DNA from: Methanobacteriota archaeon
GTDB taxonomy: Archaea > Halobacteriota > Methanosarcinia > Methanosarcinales > Methanosarcinaceae
Direction of reading: 5' to 3'
Length of the DNA: 34,904 nucleotides
Assembly (NCBI GenBank): GCA_016841265.1
Contig: JAENZL010000040.1
Span: 1-34,904 of the forward strand
The notes below the pieces were generated by a model. The model saw only the letters and a program-made list of their open reading frames with translations. It did not search any database and had not been told where the DNA came from. Positions 27,037 through 34,843 of the stretch are shown piece after piece (within the stretch, counting starts at the first letter, position 1; each line of letters begins with the position of its first letter). Position numbers and translations under genes: made by a program.

Positions 27037-27087
27037 AAATGGTTTAACAACGACACATGGTTACCCGGAGAAAGTAATCCGGAAAAG

Positions 27088-27792
27088 TCACAGGTCCATG
27101 AATATAAGGCTTGAAGGGCACAAGTTATTAATTACACAATCCGGACATTTCGGTTTCCGGGCAGTACATACTTTTCTTCCATGAAGGATCAGGGTCATAG
27201 AAAACGAATCGAATTCATTTTTTGGGGTAAGGGTCATAAGGTCCTGTTCTATTTTTACAGGGTCGGAATTATTAGTAAAGCCCAGCCGCCCTGAGAGCCT
27301 CTTTACGTGAGTATCTACCGCAATACCTTCTATTACCCCAAACCCTCTTGAAAGTACGATATTTGCGGTTTTTCGCCCGACCCCGGGGAGTGTTACGAGC
27401 TCTCCCATAGTATCCGGAACTCCCCCATTATGGCGTTCCAGAATAAGCCGGGCAGATGCTTTGATGTTTTTTGCCTTGTTTTTGTAAAAGCCTGTGGAAT
27501 AGATATCGTCTTCGAGTTCCCGGAGGTCTGCGTTTGCATAGTCTTCCACAGTCCGGTATTTTTTGAATAAATCCTCAGTCACCCTGTTGACCTGCGCATC
27601 CGTGCACTGGGCGGATAGGACGGTGGCGACCAGGAGTTCAAGGGGATTGCCGTAATTCAGGGCTGGCTTTGCAGCCGGGTACTCTTCCCGGAGAATGTCC
27701 CAGATTTTGTCGAAGTTGTGGCGGTTGTCGGGGATTTCGTATTCTTTATCAAACCCGGGGTTTTTCGTTTCTGTTCGGCTTTTTGAGGGCAT
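27088..27792 (-). CDS. nth: Endonuclease III, Fe-S DNA glycosylase/AP lyase
   Basis: A 234-residue base-excision repair enzyme that removes oxidised pyrimidines and nicks abasic sites. The helix-hairpin-helix is LPGVGRKTANIVL with catalytic Lys141, and Asp160 is in GIAVDTHVKRL. The C-terminal CTARKPKCPDCVINNLC (Cys209, 216, 219, 225) is the CX6CX2CX5C 4Fe-4S loop. The N-terminal 25 residues are a polar extension relative to E. coli Nth. It lies downstream of a flavin reductase gene on the same strand, separated by 155 bases including a 13-bp repeat array. Confidence 0.96.
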   Translation of the reverse strand: MPSKSRTETKNPGFDKEYEIPDNRHNFDKIWDILREEYPAAKPALNYGNPLELLVATVLSAQCTDAQVNRVTEDLFKKYRTVEDYANADLRELEDDIYSTGFYKNKAKNIKASARLILERHNGGVPDTMGELVTLPGVGRKTANIVLSRGFGVIEGIAVDTHVKRLSGRLGFTNNSDPVKIEQDLMTLTPKNEFDSFSMTLILHGRKVCTARKPKCPDCVINNLCPSSLIFMDL

Positions 27793-27844
27793 GGAGCGGC
27801 ACCTTTCAAGACTGAATTCAAAGTTTTGAGTGAATTTGGAAAAC

Positions 27845-27908
27845 TGCTAACAAAATATGCTAACAAAATATGCTAACAAAATATGCTAACAAAATATGCT
27901 AACAACCC
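27845..27908. repeat. 13-bp tandem repeat, four units plus partial
   Basis: Four perfect copies of TGCTAACAAAATA (27845-27857, 27858-27870, 27871-27883, 27884-27896) and a partial fifth from 27897. It lies between the flavin reductase stop and the nth start, in the likely nth promoter region. Confidence 0.95.
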
Positions 27909-27947
27909 ATTTCCGGAACTGATATTTACAGGTTTGGGCAGGAAAAG

Positions 27948-29300
27948 TCATATCATGTGCACTATATCCGAACAAATGCCGGGATACGCATACACGACCT
28001 TCTTGAGGTCCGAGGCCTTTAAACCCAGCCGCATCACCATGGCGAAAATGTTGATTGCTTCTTCGGCGTTTGGCCCAAGGATGTGGGCACCCAGGATTCG
28101 GTCATTTTCCTCGTCGATAATTACCTTTGATGCCGCAAACTCCAGGCCGGTCCGCCGTGTGGAGTACCAGCCGCCCCGGTCCCTGAAGACCACCTTATAT
28201 TCCTTGCTGTCCTGAGGCGCACTGATCCCCACGGAAGCCATTGCAGGAATCGTAAAGGCCACACTCGGAACGCCCGTATAATCGGCCTCAACAAGGTTTC
28301 CGTCCAGGATGTTTGCTGCCGCAACTCCTGCCTGGAGGCTGGCAATCGGAGTTAAGGGCATCCCTTCGGAACTGCAGTCACCCCCTGCATAGACCCGGGA
28401 GTTTGAGGTCCGCATGTGCTTGTCAACTTCAATTGCCCCGTTCCGGGTCCTGATCCCAACATTTTCCAGCTCCAGACCTTCGATGTCAGGGACCCGCCCT
28501 GCCCCATGCACAACCATATCCGCGACAAAAGTATGAGTTCCGGTTTGGGATTCGGTTTTGAGCTCTGTTTTAACCAGGAAATGGTCCCCTTCTTTTTCCA
28601 CCGCAACCACGGGATTCTCGGTTAACACCTCGATTCCTACGGCTTTGGAGGCTTTAAGGAGTACGTCCACAAGGTCAGGGTCAAACCTCTTCAGGACCCT
28701 TTTACTCCTGTGCAGGATTACGACCTCGGACCCGGCTCTCCGGGCAATATGGGAAAACTCGAAGGAGATGTAGCCGCCCCCGACAAAGACGATTCTTTTG
28801 GGTAGTTTTTCTGTTTCCATGAACTCTTCGCTTGACGTTAGGTATTCCTCACCCGGGATATTCAGTTTGCGGGGTTTTGTTCCGGTGGCTATGAAGATGT
28901 ATACTCCCCGGAGCAGGTCTTCCCCCACGGCAACGGTGTTTTCGTTTTCGAAGAAAGCCTGCCCGTGATACGTATCGATCCCCATCTCAAAGAGGCTTTT
29001 CTCTATCTTCCGGGGATAGTCCTCCGTAAAAGTCCTTTTGAAACCGATGAGAGAGGGCCAGTCAATGCTCAACAGCCCCTCGGCCCCTGCCCCTTTGCCT
29101 ATGAGCCTGTTGTTCCAGTCCGTAGCCTCGGCTGCGCCGGCAAGCACTTTTTTCGGGTCGCAGCCTCTCAGAGGACAGGTCCCCCCATACTCCCTGCAGT
29201 CGATAATAGCAATGTTAAGCCCTGATGACGCAACTTTGTATGCAAGGGTTGTGCCAGCAACCCCGCTTCCTATGATTATGATATCGTAGTCCCTTTCCAT
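27948..29300 (-). CDS. FAD-dependent pyridine nucleotide-disulfide oxidoreductase
   Basis: A 450-residue member of the glutathione reductase/dihydrolipoamide dehydrogenase family. The N-terminal FAD motif is IIIIGSGVAGTTLAY, the redox-active pair is Cys42/Cys47 in GGTCPLRGCDPKK, the NAD(P) motif is VFVGGGYISFEF, and the second FAD motif is RVYAGGDCSSEG. The C-terminal active-site motif HPTxxE of classical members reads YPGICSD (439-445), so the usual His-Glu acid/base pair is missing. It is therefore probably neither a standard dihydrolipoamide dehydrogenase nor glutathione reductase. The physiological disulfide is unknown. No 2-oxoacid dehydrogenase genes are nearby. Confidence 0.88.
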   Translation of the reverse strand: MERDYDIIIIGSGVAGTTLAYKVASSGLNIAIIDCREYGGTCPLRGCDPKKVLAGAAEATDWNNRLIGKGAGAEGLLSIDWPSLIGFKRTFTEDYPRKIEKSLFEMGIDTYHGQAFFENENTVAVGEDLLRGVYIFIATGTKPRKLNIPGEEYLTSSEEFMETEKLPKRIVFVGGGYISFEFSHIARRAGSEVVILHRSKRVLKRFDPDLVDVLLKASKAVGIEVLTENPVVAVEKEGDHFLVKTELKTESQTGTHTFVADMVVHGAGRVPDIEGLELENVGIRTRNGAIEVDKHMRTSNSRVYAGGDCSSEGMPLTPIASLQAGVAAANILDGNLVEADYTGVPSVAFTIPAMASVGISAPQDSKEYKVVFRDRGGWYSTRRTGLEFAASKVIIDEENDRILGAHILGPNAEEAINIFAMVMRLGLKASDLKKVVYAYPGICSDIVHMI

Positions 29301-29440
29301 CCGACACCCCTTCTTCTGCTTCGATAACCCCTGAAAAAAACCAAAAAATCCGGTAAAGCTACTTTATCCTCTATTTCTAAACAATAAGTATTTCACCTGA
29401 ACCTTTTTCCTTAAAGGTGATACTGAATTGGAAACAGCCG

Positions 29441-29516
29441 GAGTGAAAAACAATCAGAGTGAAAAACAACCAGAGTGAAAAACAATCAGAGTGAAAAACA
29501 ACCAGAGTGGAAAAAA
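29441..29516. repeat. 16-bp tandem repeat with alternating variants
   Basis: GAGTGAAAAACAATCA and GAGTGAAAAACAACCA alternate at 29441, 29457, 29473 and 29489, followed by a partial unit from 29505. The alternation suggests expansion of a 32-bp double unit. Confidence 0.95.
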
Positions 29517-29684
29517 ATTAAATAAGGAAAGAAAAGGTCCTGTAGGGGAATCAGAAAAAATTATAGAAAAGGACTTTAAAAAAAGCCATTAGATCCTTAA
29601 AGTGGAAGAGACACACATATTCACGTTAACAGAATAAAAAATTGAAGGAATAGTACCCCAATTTAGTCTTGAAGCAGGAACTCT

Positions 29685-29722
29685 TTTTTATATATAATAT
29701 GTTGACCAAAAGCTATATAGCT
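29685..29722 (+). promoter_or_regulatory. Candidate purH promoter and palindromic operator
   Basis: A TATA-like TTTTTATATATAATAT (29685-29700) is followed by the perfect palindrome AGCTATATAGCT (29711-29722), which would cover the expected start of transcription. The leader would be about 40 bases long. Confidence 0.5.
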
Positions 29723-29758
29723 AGGGATTTTTAAACCAAGTATATTGGTGATTTCTTG

Positions 29759-31372
29759 GTGAAAAGGGCACTGCTCAGCGTCTCAGATAAGACAGGAATT
29801 GTGGAATTCGCACGTGGACTCGAAGAACTTGGCGTGAAGATTATCTCAACAGGCGGGACAGCGAAGATCATTCGCGACGCCGGTATTGAAGTGACTGATG
29901 TTTCGGAAGTTACGGGCTTTCCCGAGATGATGGGAGGACGGGTCAAGACCCTGCACCCAAGGATCCATGGGGGACTCTTATGCCTCAGGGAAAGCGAAGA
30001 ACACATGGAAGAGGCTTCAAAAGAAGACATATCTCTTATTGACATGATTGCCGTAAACCTCTACCCCTTCGAAATTACGGTTTCGAAAGAGGAGGTAGAA
30101 CTGGAGGAAGCCATCGAAAACATCGATATCGGCGGCCCCACCATGCTCCGTTCGGCAGCCAAAAACTACCGCTCAGTTACAGTACTTTCTGACCCCGCAG
30201 ACTACGGGAGTATCCTGAAAGAACTACGTTCCAGCGGAGTTATCTCCGATGAAACCCGGGCCGAACTTGCAGTCAAGGCCTTCAGGCATACTGCAGACTA
30301 CGACTCGGCCATCGATACCTACCTGAGCAAAGTTCTTCTCGGAGAAGAAGTTCTACGCATGAAGTTCACCGACGGTGTGAAACTCCGCTACGGAGAAAAC
30401 TGGCACCAGGAAGCCAGTTTTTATAAAGACCCCGGGCTGGAGGGACCGGGCCTGGCAAAAGCCGCCCAGCTTCACGGAAAAGAACTTTCCTATAACAACT
30501 ATGTGGACACCGACAACGCCATTCAGACAGTCAAGGAACTGGGAAATGCCGCCCCGGCTGTTGCTATAGTAAAGCACAACAACCCCTGCGGACTTTCCAC
30601 AGGAAATACCCTCCTGCAGGCGTTGCGGGCTGCCTGGGACGGGGACCCAATCTCGGCTTACGGGAGCATTATCTGCACAAACGAAACCTTCGACCTTGAA
30701 TCTGCTCAGCTCCTGAACGGGAAATTCGTGGAAATTATCCTTGCCCCGGATTTCACACACGATGCCCTCGAATACCTGAAAAACAAGAGTGCTAACTTAA
30801 GGCTCCTGAAACTGCCCGATCTAAGGGAAAGTTTCGGGACGAATTGCACCTACAAATACATAATCGGAGGCATGCTCAAACAGTCCCGGGACATAGGGAT
30901 CTACGAGAAGTGGGAATCCGTTACAGAGACCCCTTATCCCGAAGAAAAGCGCGACCTATCGGAATTCTGCCTCAGGGCCTGCAAAGCCACGAAATCCAAC
31001 GCAGTCATCATCGCCCATGAATACGAACCAGGTTCCTTTATGGTGCTGGGAATGGGCGCAGGACAGCCAAACCGAGTGGACTCCATTCGCAAACTGGCAG
31101 CCACAAAGGCAATCGAAAACCTGAAGCTGATCTACGAGCGCGAAGAACCGGGCATTTCCTTTGAAGAGTACTGTAAAAATATCCTGTCCGAATGTGTGAT
31201 GGCCTCAGATGCCTTCTTCCCCTTCGACGACAGCGTAATCCATGCCGCAGAGAACAACATACGCTATATCGTATCTCCCGGTGGGTCCATTAGGGACGGA
31301 GAGGTCATAGCAACCGCAAACCGGCTCAATGTATCCCTGGTCTTCACCGGCATGCGCCACTTCCTTCATTAA
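29759..31372 (+). CDS. purH: Bifunctional AICAR formyltransferase/IMP cyclohydrolase PurH
   Basis: A 537-residue enzyme for the last two steps of IMP synthesis. The N-terminal MGS-like cyclohydrolase domain shows LLSVSDKTGI, STGGTAK, and GGRVKTLHPRIHGG. The C-terminal AICAR transformylase domain shows RYGENWHQ, VKHNNPCGLS with the catalytic Lys-His pair, and FFPFDDSV. The frame opens at TTG 29756 but I prefer GTG 29759: GGTGAT (29747-29752) is then six bases upstream and the protein begins MKRALLSVSDKTG as in the family. Many archaea use PurP/PurO instead, so this is the bacterial-type route. It is monocistronic with a hairpin after the stop. Confidence 0.96.
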   Translation: MKRALLSVSDKTGIVEFARGLEELGVKIISTGGTAKIIRDAGIEVTDVSEVTGFPEMMGGRVKTLHPRIHGGLLCLRESEEHMEEASKEDISLIDMIAVNLYPFEITVSKEEVELEEAIENIDIGGPTMLRSAAKNYRSVTVLSDPADYGSILKELRSSGVISDETRAELAVKAFRHTADYDSAIDTYLSKVLLGEEVLRMKFTDGVKLRYGENWHQEASFYKDPGLEGPGLAKAAQLHGKELSYNNYVDTDNAIQTVKELGNAAPAVAIVKHNNPCGLSTGNTLLQALRAAWDGDPISAYGSIICTNETFDLESAQLLNGKFVEIILAPDFTHDALEYLKNKSANLRLLKLPDLRESFGTNCTYKYIIGGMLKQSRDIGIYEKWESVTETPYPEEKRDLSEFCLRACKATKSNAVIIAHEYEPGSFMVLGMGAGQPNRVDSIRKLAATKAIENLKLIYEREEPGISFEEYCKNILSECVMASDAFFPFDDSVIHAAENNIRYIVSPGGSIRDGEVIATANRLNVSLVFTGMRHFLH

Positions 31373-31411
31373 ATTTAAAAATTGAAAGGCTGCAAAAACC
31401 AAAATGCAGCT

Positions 31412-31450
31412 CCCCTGCCGGAAATGGCAGGGGACTATTCCACTATTTTT
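31412..31450 (+). terminator. Hairpin terminator after purH
   Basis: A perfect 8-bp stem CCCCTGCC / GGCAGGGG with loop GGAAAT (31412-31433) lies 39 bases after the purH stop and is followed by a short T-run near 31445-31450. Confidence 0.7.
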
Positions 31451-31486
31451 AGACATAAGATTTTTACATACGGCTTTAAAATACGA

Positions 31487-31556
31487 ATTTTAACATAAAT
31501 ATTTTAACATACAGATTTTAACATACAGATTTTAACATACAGATTTTAACATACAG
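31487..31556. repeat. 14-bp tandem repeat, five units
   Basis: Four perfect copies of ATTTTAACATACAG (31501, 31515, 31529, 31543) are preceded by a diverged unit at 31487-31500 and followed by a partial one. The array lies about 115 bases after the purH stop. Confidence 0.95.
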
Positions 31557-31764
31557 TTTTAAAGAAAGCTCTATTTTTCAAAAAAAGTCAATACACGGCA
31601 TTCCACACACCTTCTACTTCAATTACAGGTCATTTCCAAAAAATTGTTCATAAGACATCGAATTTACAATAAACCCGAAATGAAAAAAACTGTTTTACTC
31701 ACCAAGTTCTTTGAGAGAGAACTCGTTTTTTTAGATCCGATTGAGCTATATCAGTAAAATAACT

Positions 31765-31809
31765 GTAAACTAATAGTATAATAAAATTAGTTACAATGTA
31801 TATAAAAAT
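31765..31809 (+). promoter_or_regulatory. Inverted repeat upstream of a strong TATA-like element
   Basis: AACTAAT (31768-31774) and ATTAGTT (31786-31792) form a perfect 7-bp inverted repeat with an 11-base spacer. A TATA-like element with TATATAAAAA follows directly. It may be an operator and promoter of the DUF1724 regulator or of an unannotated RNA. Confidence 0.45.
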
Positions 31810-32103
31810 AATAATGATGTAATCAAATCGTTTGAGACTACCGCTTCAGATTATCCGTGAAAGAGAAAAAATACAAAAGAATAAGCAACACTCCCAAAAA
31901 AGATAATATAGATTGAATTCATATACCATTCTAGCAATAGTATACGACCAAGATACAACGCCCACCGCAAAAAAATACAAGAACTGAAATAAAATTAAAT
32001 GAATAAAACAAAAATCCCTTTAATACATAGATCTCATCTGGAAAACATTTTCAGGAAGATGGGATTTACCATCACAAAGTTAACGAAATGAGGGTTGATC
32101 AAA

Positions 32104-32889
32104 GTGAAATCCAACGGATTATTAAGTATCCTCACATTTTCTGAAAAACGAAAGAACCTACTCTTCCTGATTCAGGAGAGTCCGAGGACCCTTTCCGATA
32201 TCAAGGAATACTTCGATGTGAGGTCTCCTGAGATTCTGCCCCGTCTGAAGGAGATGGAAAATGCAAACCTGATCTTCCGGCAGGAAGGGATGTACTGGCT
32301 TACCCCTCTCGGGAAGGTTTCAGCAAAGTATTTCAGGCCTTTCCTGGACACCCTTGCCGCTATAGAAGCTAATGAAAAATTCTGGAAAGAGCATGATATC
32401 TTAGGGATTCCCGAAACCCTCCTTAACAGAATCCAGGAACTTAAGGAGTGTCGAGTTATAAAAGATGAACATGAAAACATCTATGACTCACATAAAACAT
32501 TCATAGATAACATACAATCTTCAACCCGCCTCATGGGTTTTGCGTCAATATTCCTCCCCCACTACCCCCAGATGTTTCTGGATGTGGCGCGTAAGGGTAT
32601 CCCTATATCCATAATCGTAACTCCAAATGTTTTTTTCAAGCTGAAAAGCGAATACAGCACTGAAATCGAAGAATACCTGGAATGCAAAAATACAAGCTTT
32701 TACGTTTATGACAATGCCAGGGTCGCTTTTATCGTAACAGACCGTTTTACATCCCTCTCCCTTTTCCATAAGAACGGCACCTTTGATCCACGAAACGACC
32801 TTGTCGGTTTCGATGCACTTGCTATCAAATGGGGAGACGACCTTTTCAAGCACTACAAAGAAAACTCAGTAGAAATTAAGAACCTGTGA
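32104..32889 (+). CDS. Winged-helix transcriptional regulator with DUF1724 domain
   Basis: A 261-residue regulator of a family abundant in Methanosarcina. The N-terminal 80 residues form an ArsR-like winged helix (LLSILTFSEKRKNLLFLIQE, TLSDIKEYFDV, RQEGMYWLTPLGK). The rest is the DUF1724 effector domain with GFASIFLPHYPQMFLDVA, GIPISIIVTPNV and a C-terminal LFHKNGTFDPRNDLVGFD block. Ligand and targets are unknown. The frame opens with TTG 32095, but GTG 32104 is preferred: it gives the typical MKSNGLLSIL start and lies nine bases after GAGGG. It is transcribed alone from a long AT-rich upstream region. Confidence 0.85.
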   Translation: MKSNGLLSILTFSEKRKNLLFLIQESPRTLSDIKEYFDVRSPEILPRLKEMENANLIFRQEGMYWLTPLGKVSAKYFRPFLDTLAAIEANEKFWKEHDILGIPETLLNRIQELKECRVIKDEHENIYDSHKTFIDNIQSSTRLMGFASIFLPHYPQMFLDVARKGIPISIIVTPNVFFKLKSEYSTEIEEYLECKNTSFYVYDNARVAFIVTDRFTSLSLFHKNGTFDPRNDLVGFDALAIKWGDDLFKHYKENSVEIKNL

Positions 32890-32954
32890 AATACGAAACT
32901 TGTAAAAGTTGCCTTTTACCCCGAAATCGGGGCAGGTGAAATACGGAAGTACAG

Positions 32955-32992
32955 GACCAGAAGATCATCTGGTCTTCTGCCCACTCTATTTT
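32955..32992 (+). terminator. Hairpin terminator after the DUF1724 regulator
   Basis: GACCAG (32955-32960) pairs with CTGGTC (32969-32974); an alternative pairing is CAGAAGA (32958-32964) with TCTTCTG (32973-32979). A T-run follows near 32988-32993. Confidence 0.6.
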
Positions 32993-33128
32993 TAAATTTA
33001 AGGGAATGCTATCCGGGTTTCCGGTCACACAGTCAATACCCTTTCCTCATTAGAACACCTATCCCTTACAGGACAGTACAGCCTTCAAAGGAATCTTATT
33101 TTTCAAACCAATTATCCCAATCCGCAAA

Positions 33129-33281
33129 GATCAAAGTCCAGTTAAGATCAGATGTAAGTTAAGATCAAAGTCCAGTTAAGATCAAAGTCCAATTAAGATC
33201 AGATGTAAGTTAAGATCAAAGTCCAATTAAGATCAGATGTAAGTTAAGATCAAAGTCCAGTTAGGATCAAAGTCCAGTTAA
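33129..33281. repeat. 17-bp tandem array of nine units, two types
   Basis: Nine consecutive 17-bp units begin at 33129, 33146, 33163, 33180, 33197, 33214, 33231, 33248 and 33265. Type A is GATCAAAGTCCARTTAR and type B is GATCAGATGTAAGTTAA; the order is A B A A B A B A A. The array ends 27 bases before the ubiA-family stop. Confidence 0.97.
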
Positions 33282-33308
33282 GATCGGATGGTTCAGATAA
33301 GGAAATTT

Positions 33309-34232
33309 TTAAGCCAGGAAAGCCCCGGCAACTGCCCTCAACCCCACAATTGAGGTTGATTCCCCATCCACCATAAAGGTCCGTTCGAGTTTCCGGAAAG
33401 GAAGTTCCTCTTCTTCGGTCCGGGTGTAGTTTTCGATACACGTAAGCCCGCATACGAAGCTATATAGAAGGACGAGAGGTTCGAATGCAACCAATCCCTG
33501 AATTAGCGCAAATCCGAGTACCATGTGAGAAGTCAAATGAAGTGTGATAAGAAGATTACGGGTATTTTGTTCCCCCAGGGCAACCGGAAGGGTTCTGATA
33601 CCCGCAAGGGTGTCTCCCTTGACATCCTTGAAGTCATAGATTGCAGAGTTAATGAAGAGTTTGATTCCGAAGAAAGAAAAGACCAGAATAACAGGCAGCA
33701 TATGAGCGGAATTTCCTCCGGCAAGTCCGGCAATGAAAATCCCCCAGGTGACCCCCACAACAAGATTTTTGACCCCGAGTCCTCCCTTGAGTTTCAGGGA
33801 AAATTTACCGATATTTATACCTTTACTATAAAGATAGCCGGTTATAAAAGGCAAAAACGCAAGTGCACAAAGTCCTTCTTTTGCAAGAATAAAAACGCCG
33901 ATAACAAAAGCCAGAAGAGAAACAACAAGTGCAACCTCCCGCTTCGAACCATTTAATTCCTTCCGGTTAACGGAATCTTCTGCAGAATCCATGGCCCTGT
34001 CCAGGGTGTAGACAGTATATATCACAAGGCCACCTGCAAAACAGGTCAGCAGACTGGACGTTATGTGCAAAAGTAGAAAAGCTAAATGAATCCGGAGTGC
34101 CCCGGAAAAAGAAACAAGTACAGAGCTTTTTAGTAGCTCAAGGGTAGCATTTGGTTCCCTGTACTCAGGTACGGTTGTCTTCCTGTGCCTTAAAACTTTT
34201 TCAAAACTTCCCAAAAATATATTAGAGTCCAT
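33309..34232 (-). CDS. UbiA-family prenyltransferase
   Basis: A 307-residue integral membrane prenyltransferase. The two Asp-rich motifs are recognisable: TLDRAMDSAEDS (about residues 75-88) and YDFKDVKGDTLAG (about residues 192-204), which bind Mg2+ and prenyl diphosphate. Seven to nine hydrophobic helices fill the rest. Possible acceptors include geranylgeranylglyceryl phosphate (lipid synthesis), a methanophenazine precursor, or a haem-like ring; the sequence does not decide. No Shine-Dalgarno precedes the ATG, and a TATA-like AATAATAT element about 32 bases upstream suggests a leaderless transcript. It is convergent with the DUF1724 regulator. Confidence 0.85.
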   Translation of the reverse strand: MDSNIFLGSFEKVLRHRKTTVPEYREPNATLELLKSSVLVSFSGALRIHLAFLLLHITSSLLTCFAGGLVIYTVYTLDRAMDSAEDSVNRKELNGSKREVALVVSLLAFVIGVFILAKEGLCALAFLPFITGYLYSKGINIGKFSLKLKGGLGVKNLVVGVTWGIFIAGLAGGNSAHMLPVILVFSFFGIKLFINSAIYDFKDVKGDTLAGIRTLPVALGEQNTRNLLITLHLTSHMVLGFALIQGLVAFEPLVLLYSFVCGLTCIENYTRTEEEELPFRKLERTFMVDGESTSIVGLRAVAGAFLA

Positions 34233-34253
34233 GAAACTAATACTGCATCACGG

Positions 34254-34272
34254 TTCGATATTATTAATCGAA
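34254..34272 (-). promoter_or_regulatory. Inverted repeat over the ubiA-family promoter
   Basis: A perfect inverted repeat TTCGAT-ATTATTA-ATCGAA centres on a TATA-like AT tract about 31 bases before the ATG. A protein bound here would block the promoter. Confidence 0.45.
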
Positions 34273-34843
34273 TAGAATATTGGAGGATCAGTATAACATG
34301 TTGAGAACAAACTAAATAATAAAGTACCTTGATAACGGTTATAACAATGGTATAATAAATATTATTATAATGAATTGAACCGAGAGCAGGAGATGCATTA
34401 TACCAATAAACTAACAAACGAGAAGTAATGAACAGTATTTTTTTCAATTTTTTAAGCAGGTTCTTTAATAAACGTAAAAAAGAATCAATATAAAATAAGG
34501 GGGGGCTTGGGCAAAATATTCCGAAAGTTATATCTTTGGCAAGGTCTTATTTCAGATAGCACATCATAAAAAATAGGAGTGCATAAAATATATTTAATAT
34601 GAAGTTGGCTGATCCTCCAGCGTAAAAAACAGTGAATATCAAAGGACCATAACTGGAAGAACCCAAAAACCCGAAAATAAAAACCAAATAAAACAAAAAA
34701 GCAAAAAACAACCCACACTGAGATAACCCAAAGAAAACCCATAAGTGAGATTTTTGAAAAATTGGAGAACTATCTTGGCAGGAAGAAATGCGGGTAAAAA
34801 GTCTAAAAGATCTTTTTAAAAAAGTGAGTAAAGCCAGGTGGTA

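Larger units (their letters stand above)
29301..29758. other. Divergent spacer between flavin reductase and purH
   Basis: About 455 AT-rich bases without a supported gene. It contains a 16-bp tandem repeat (29441-29516), the purH TATA element (29685-29700), and a perfect 12-bp palindrome (29711-29722). Confidence 0.6.
31373..32103. other. Long AT-rich spacer between purH and the DUF1724 regulator
   Basis: About 730 bases with no supported gene. In order: the purH hairpin, a 14-bp repeat array (31487-31556), an inverted repeat GTAAACTAAT ... ATTAGTTAC (31765-31794), and a strong TATA-like element TATATAAAAA near 31799. That TATA lies about 300 bases before the regulator gene, so the transcript would have a long leader, encode something small not recognised here, or be non-coding. 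A weaker promoter may lie near 32010-32025. Confidence 0.5.
32890..33308. other. Convergent spacer between the DUF1724 regulator and ubiA
   Basis: About 420 bases without a gene. It contains a short hairpin CCCCG-AAAT-CGGGG (32919-32932), a terminator-like hairpin at 32955-32979, and the nine-unit 17-bp repeat array at 33129-33281. Confidence 0.6.

Noticed and set aside
33129-33281. CRISPR array
   Set aside because: The repeats are directly joined 17-bp units without variable spacers, and no cas genes are nearby.
33474-33495. tRNA T-arm-like GGTTCGAATGC
   Set aside because: It lies inside the UbiA-family gene and the rest of a tRNA cloverleaf cannot be built around it.
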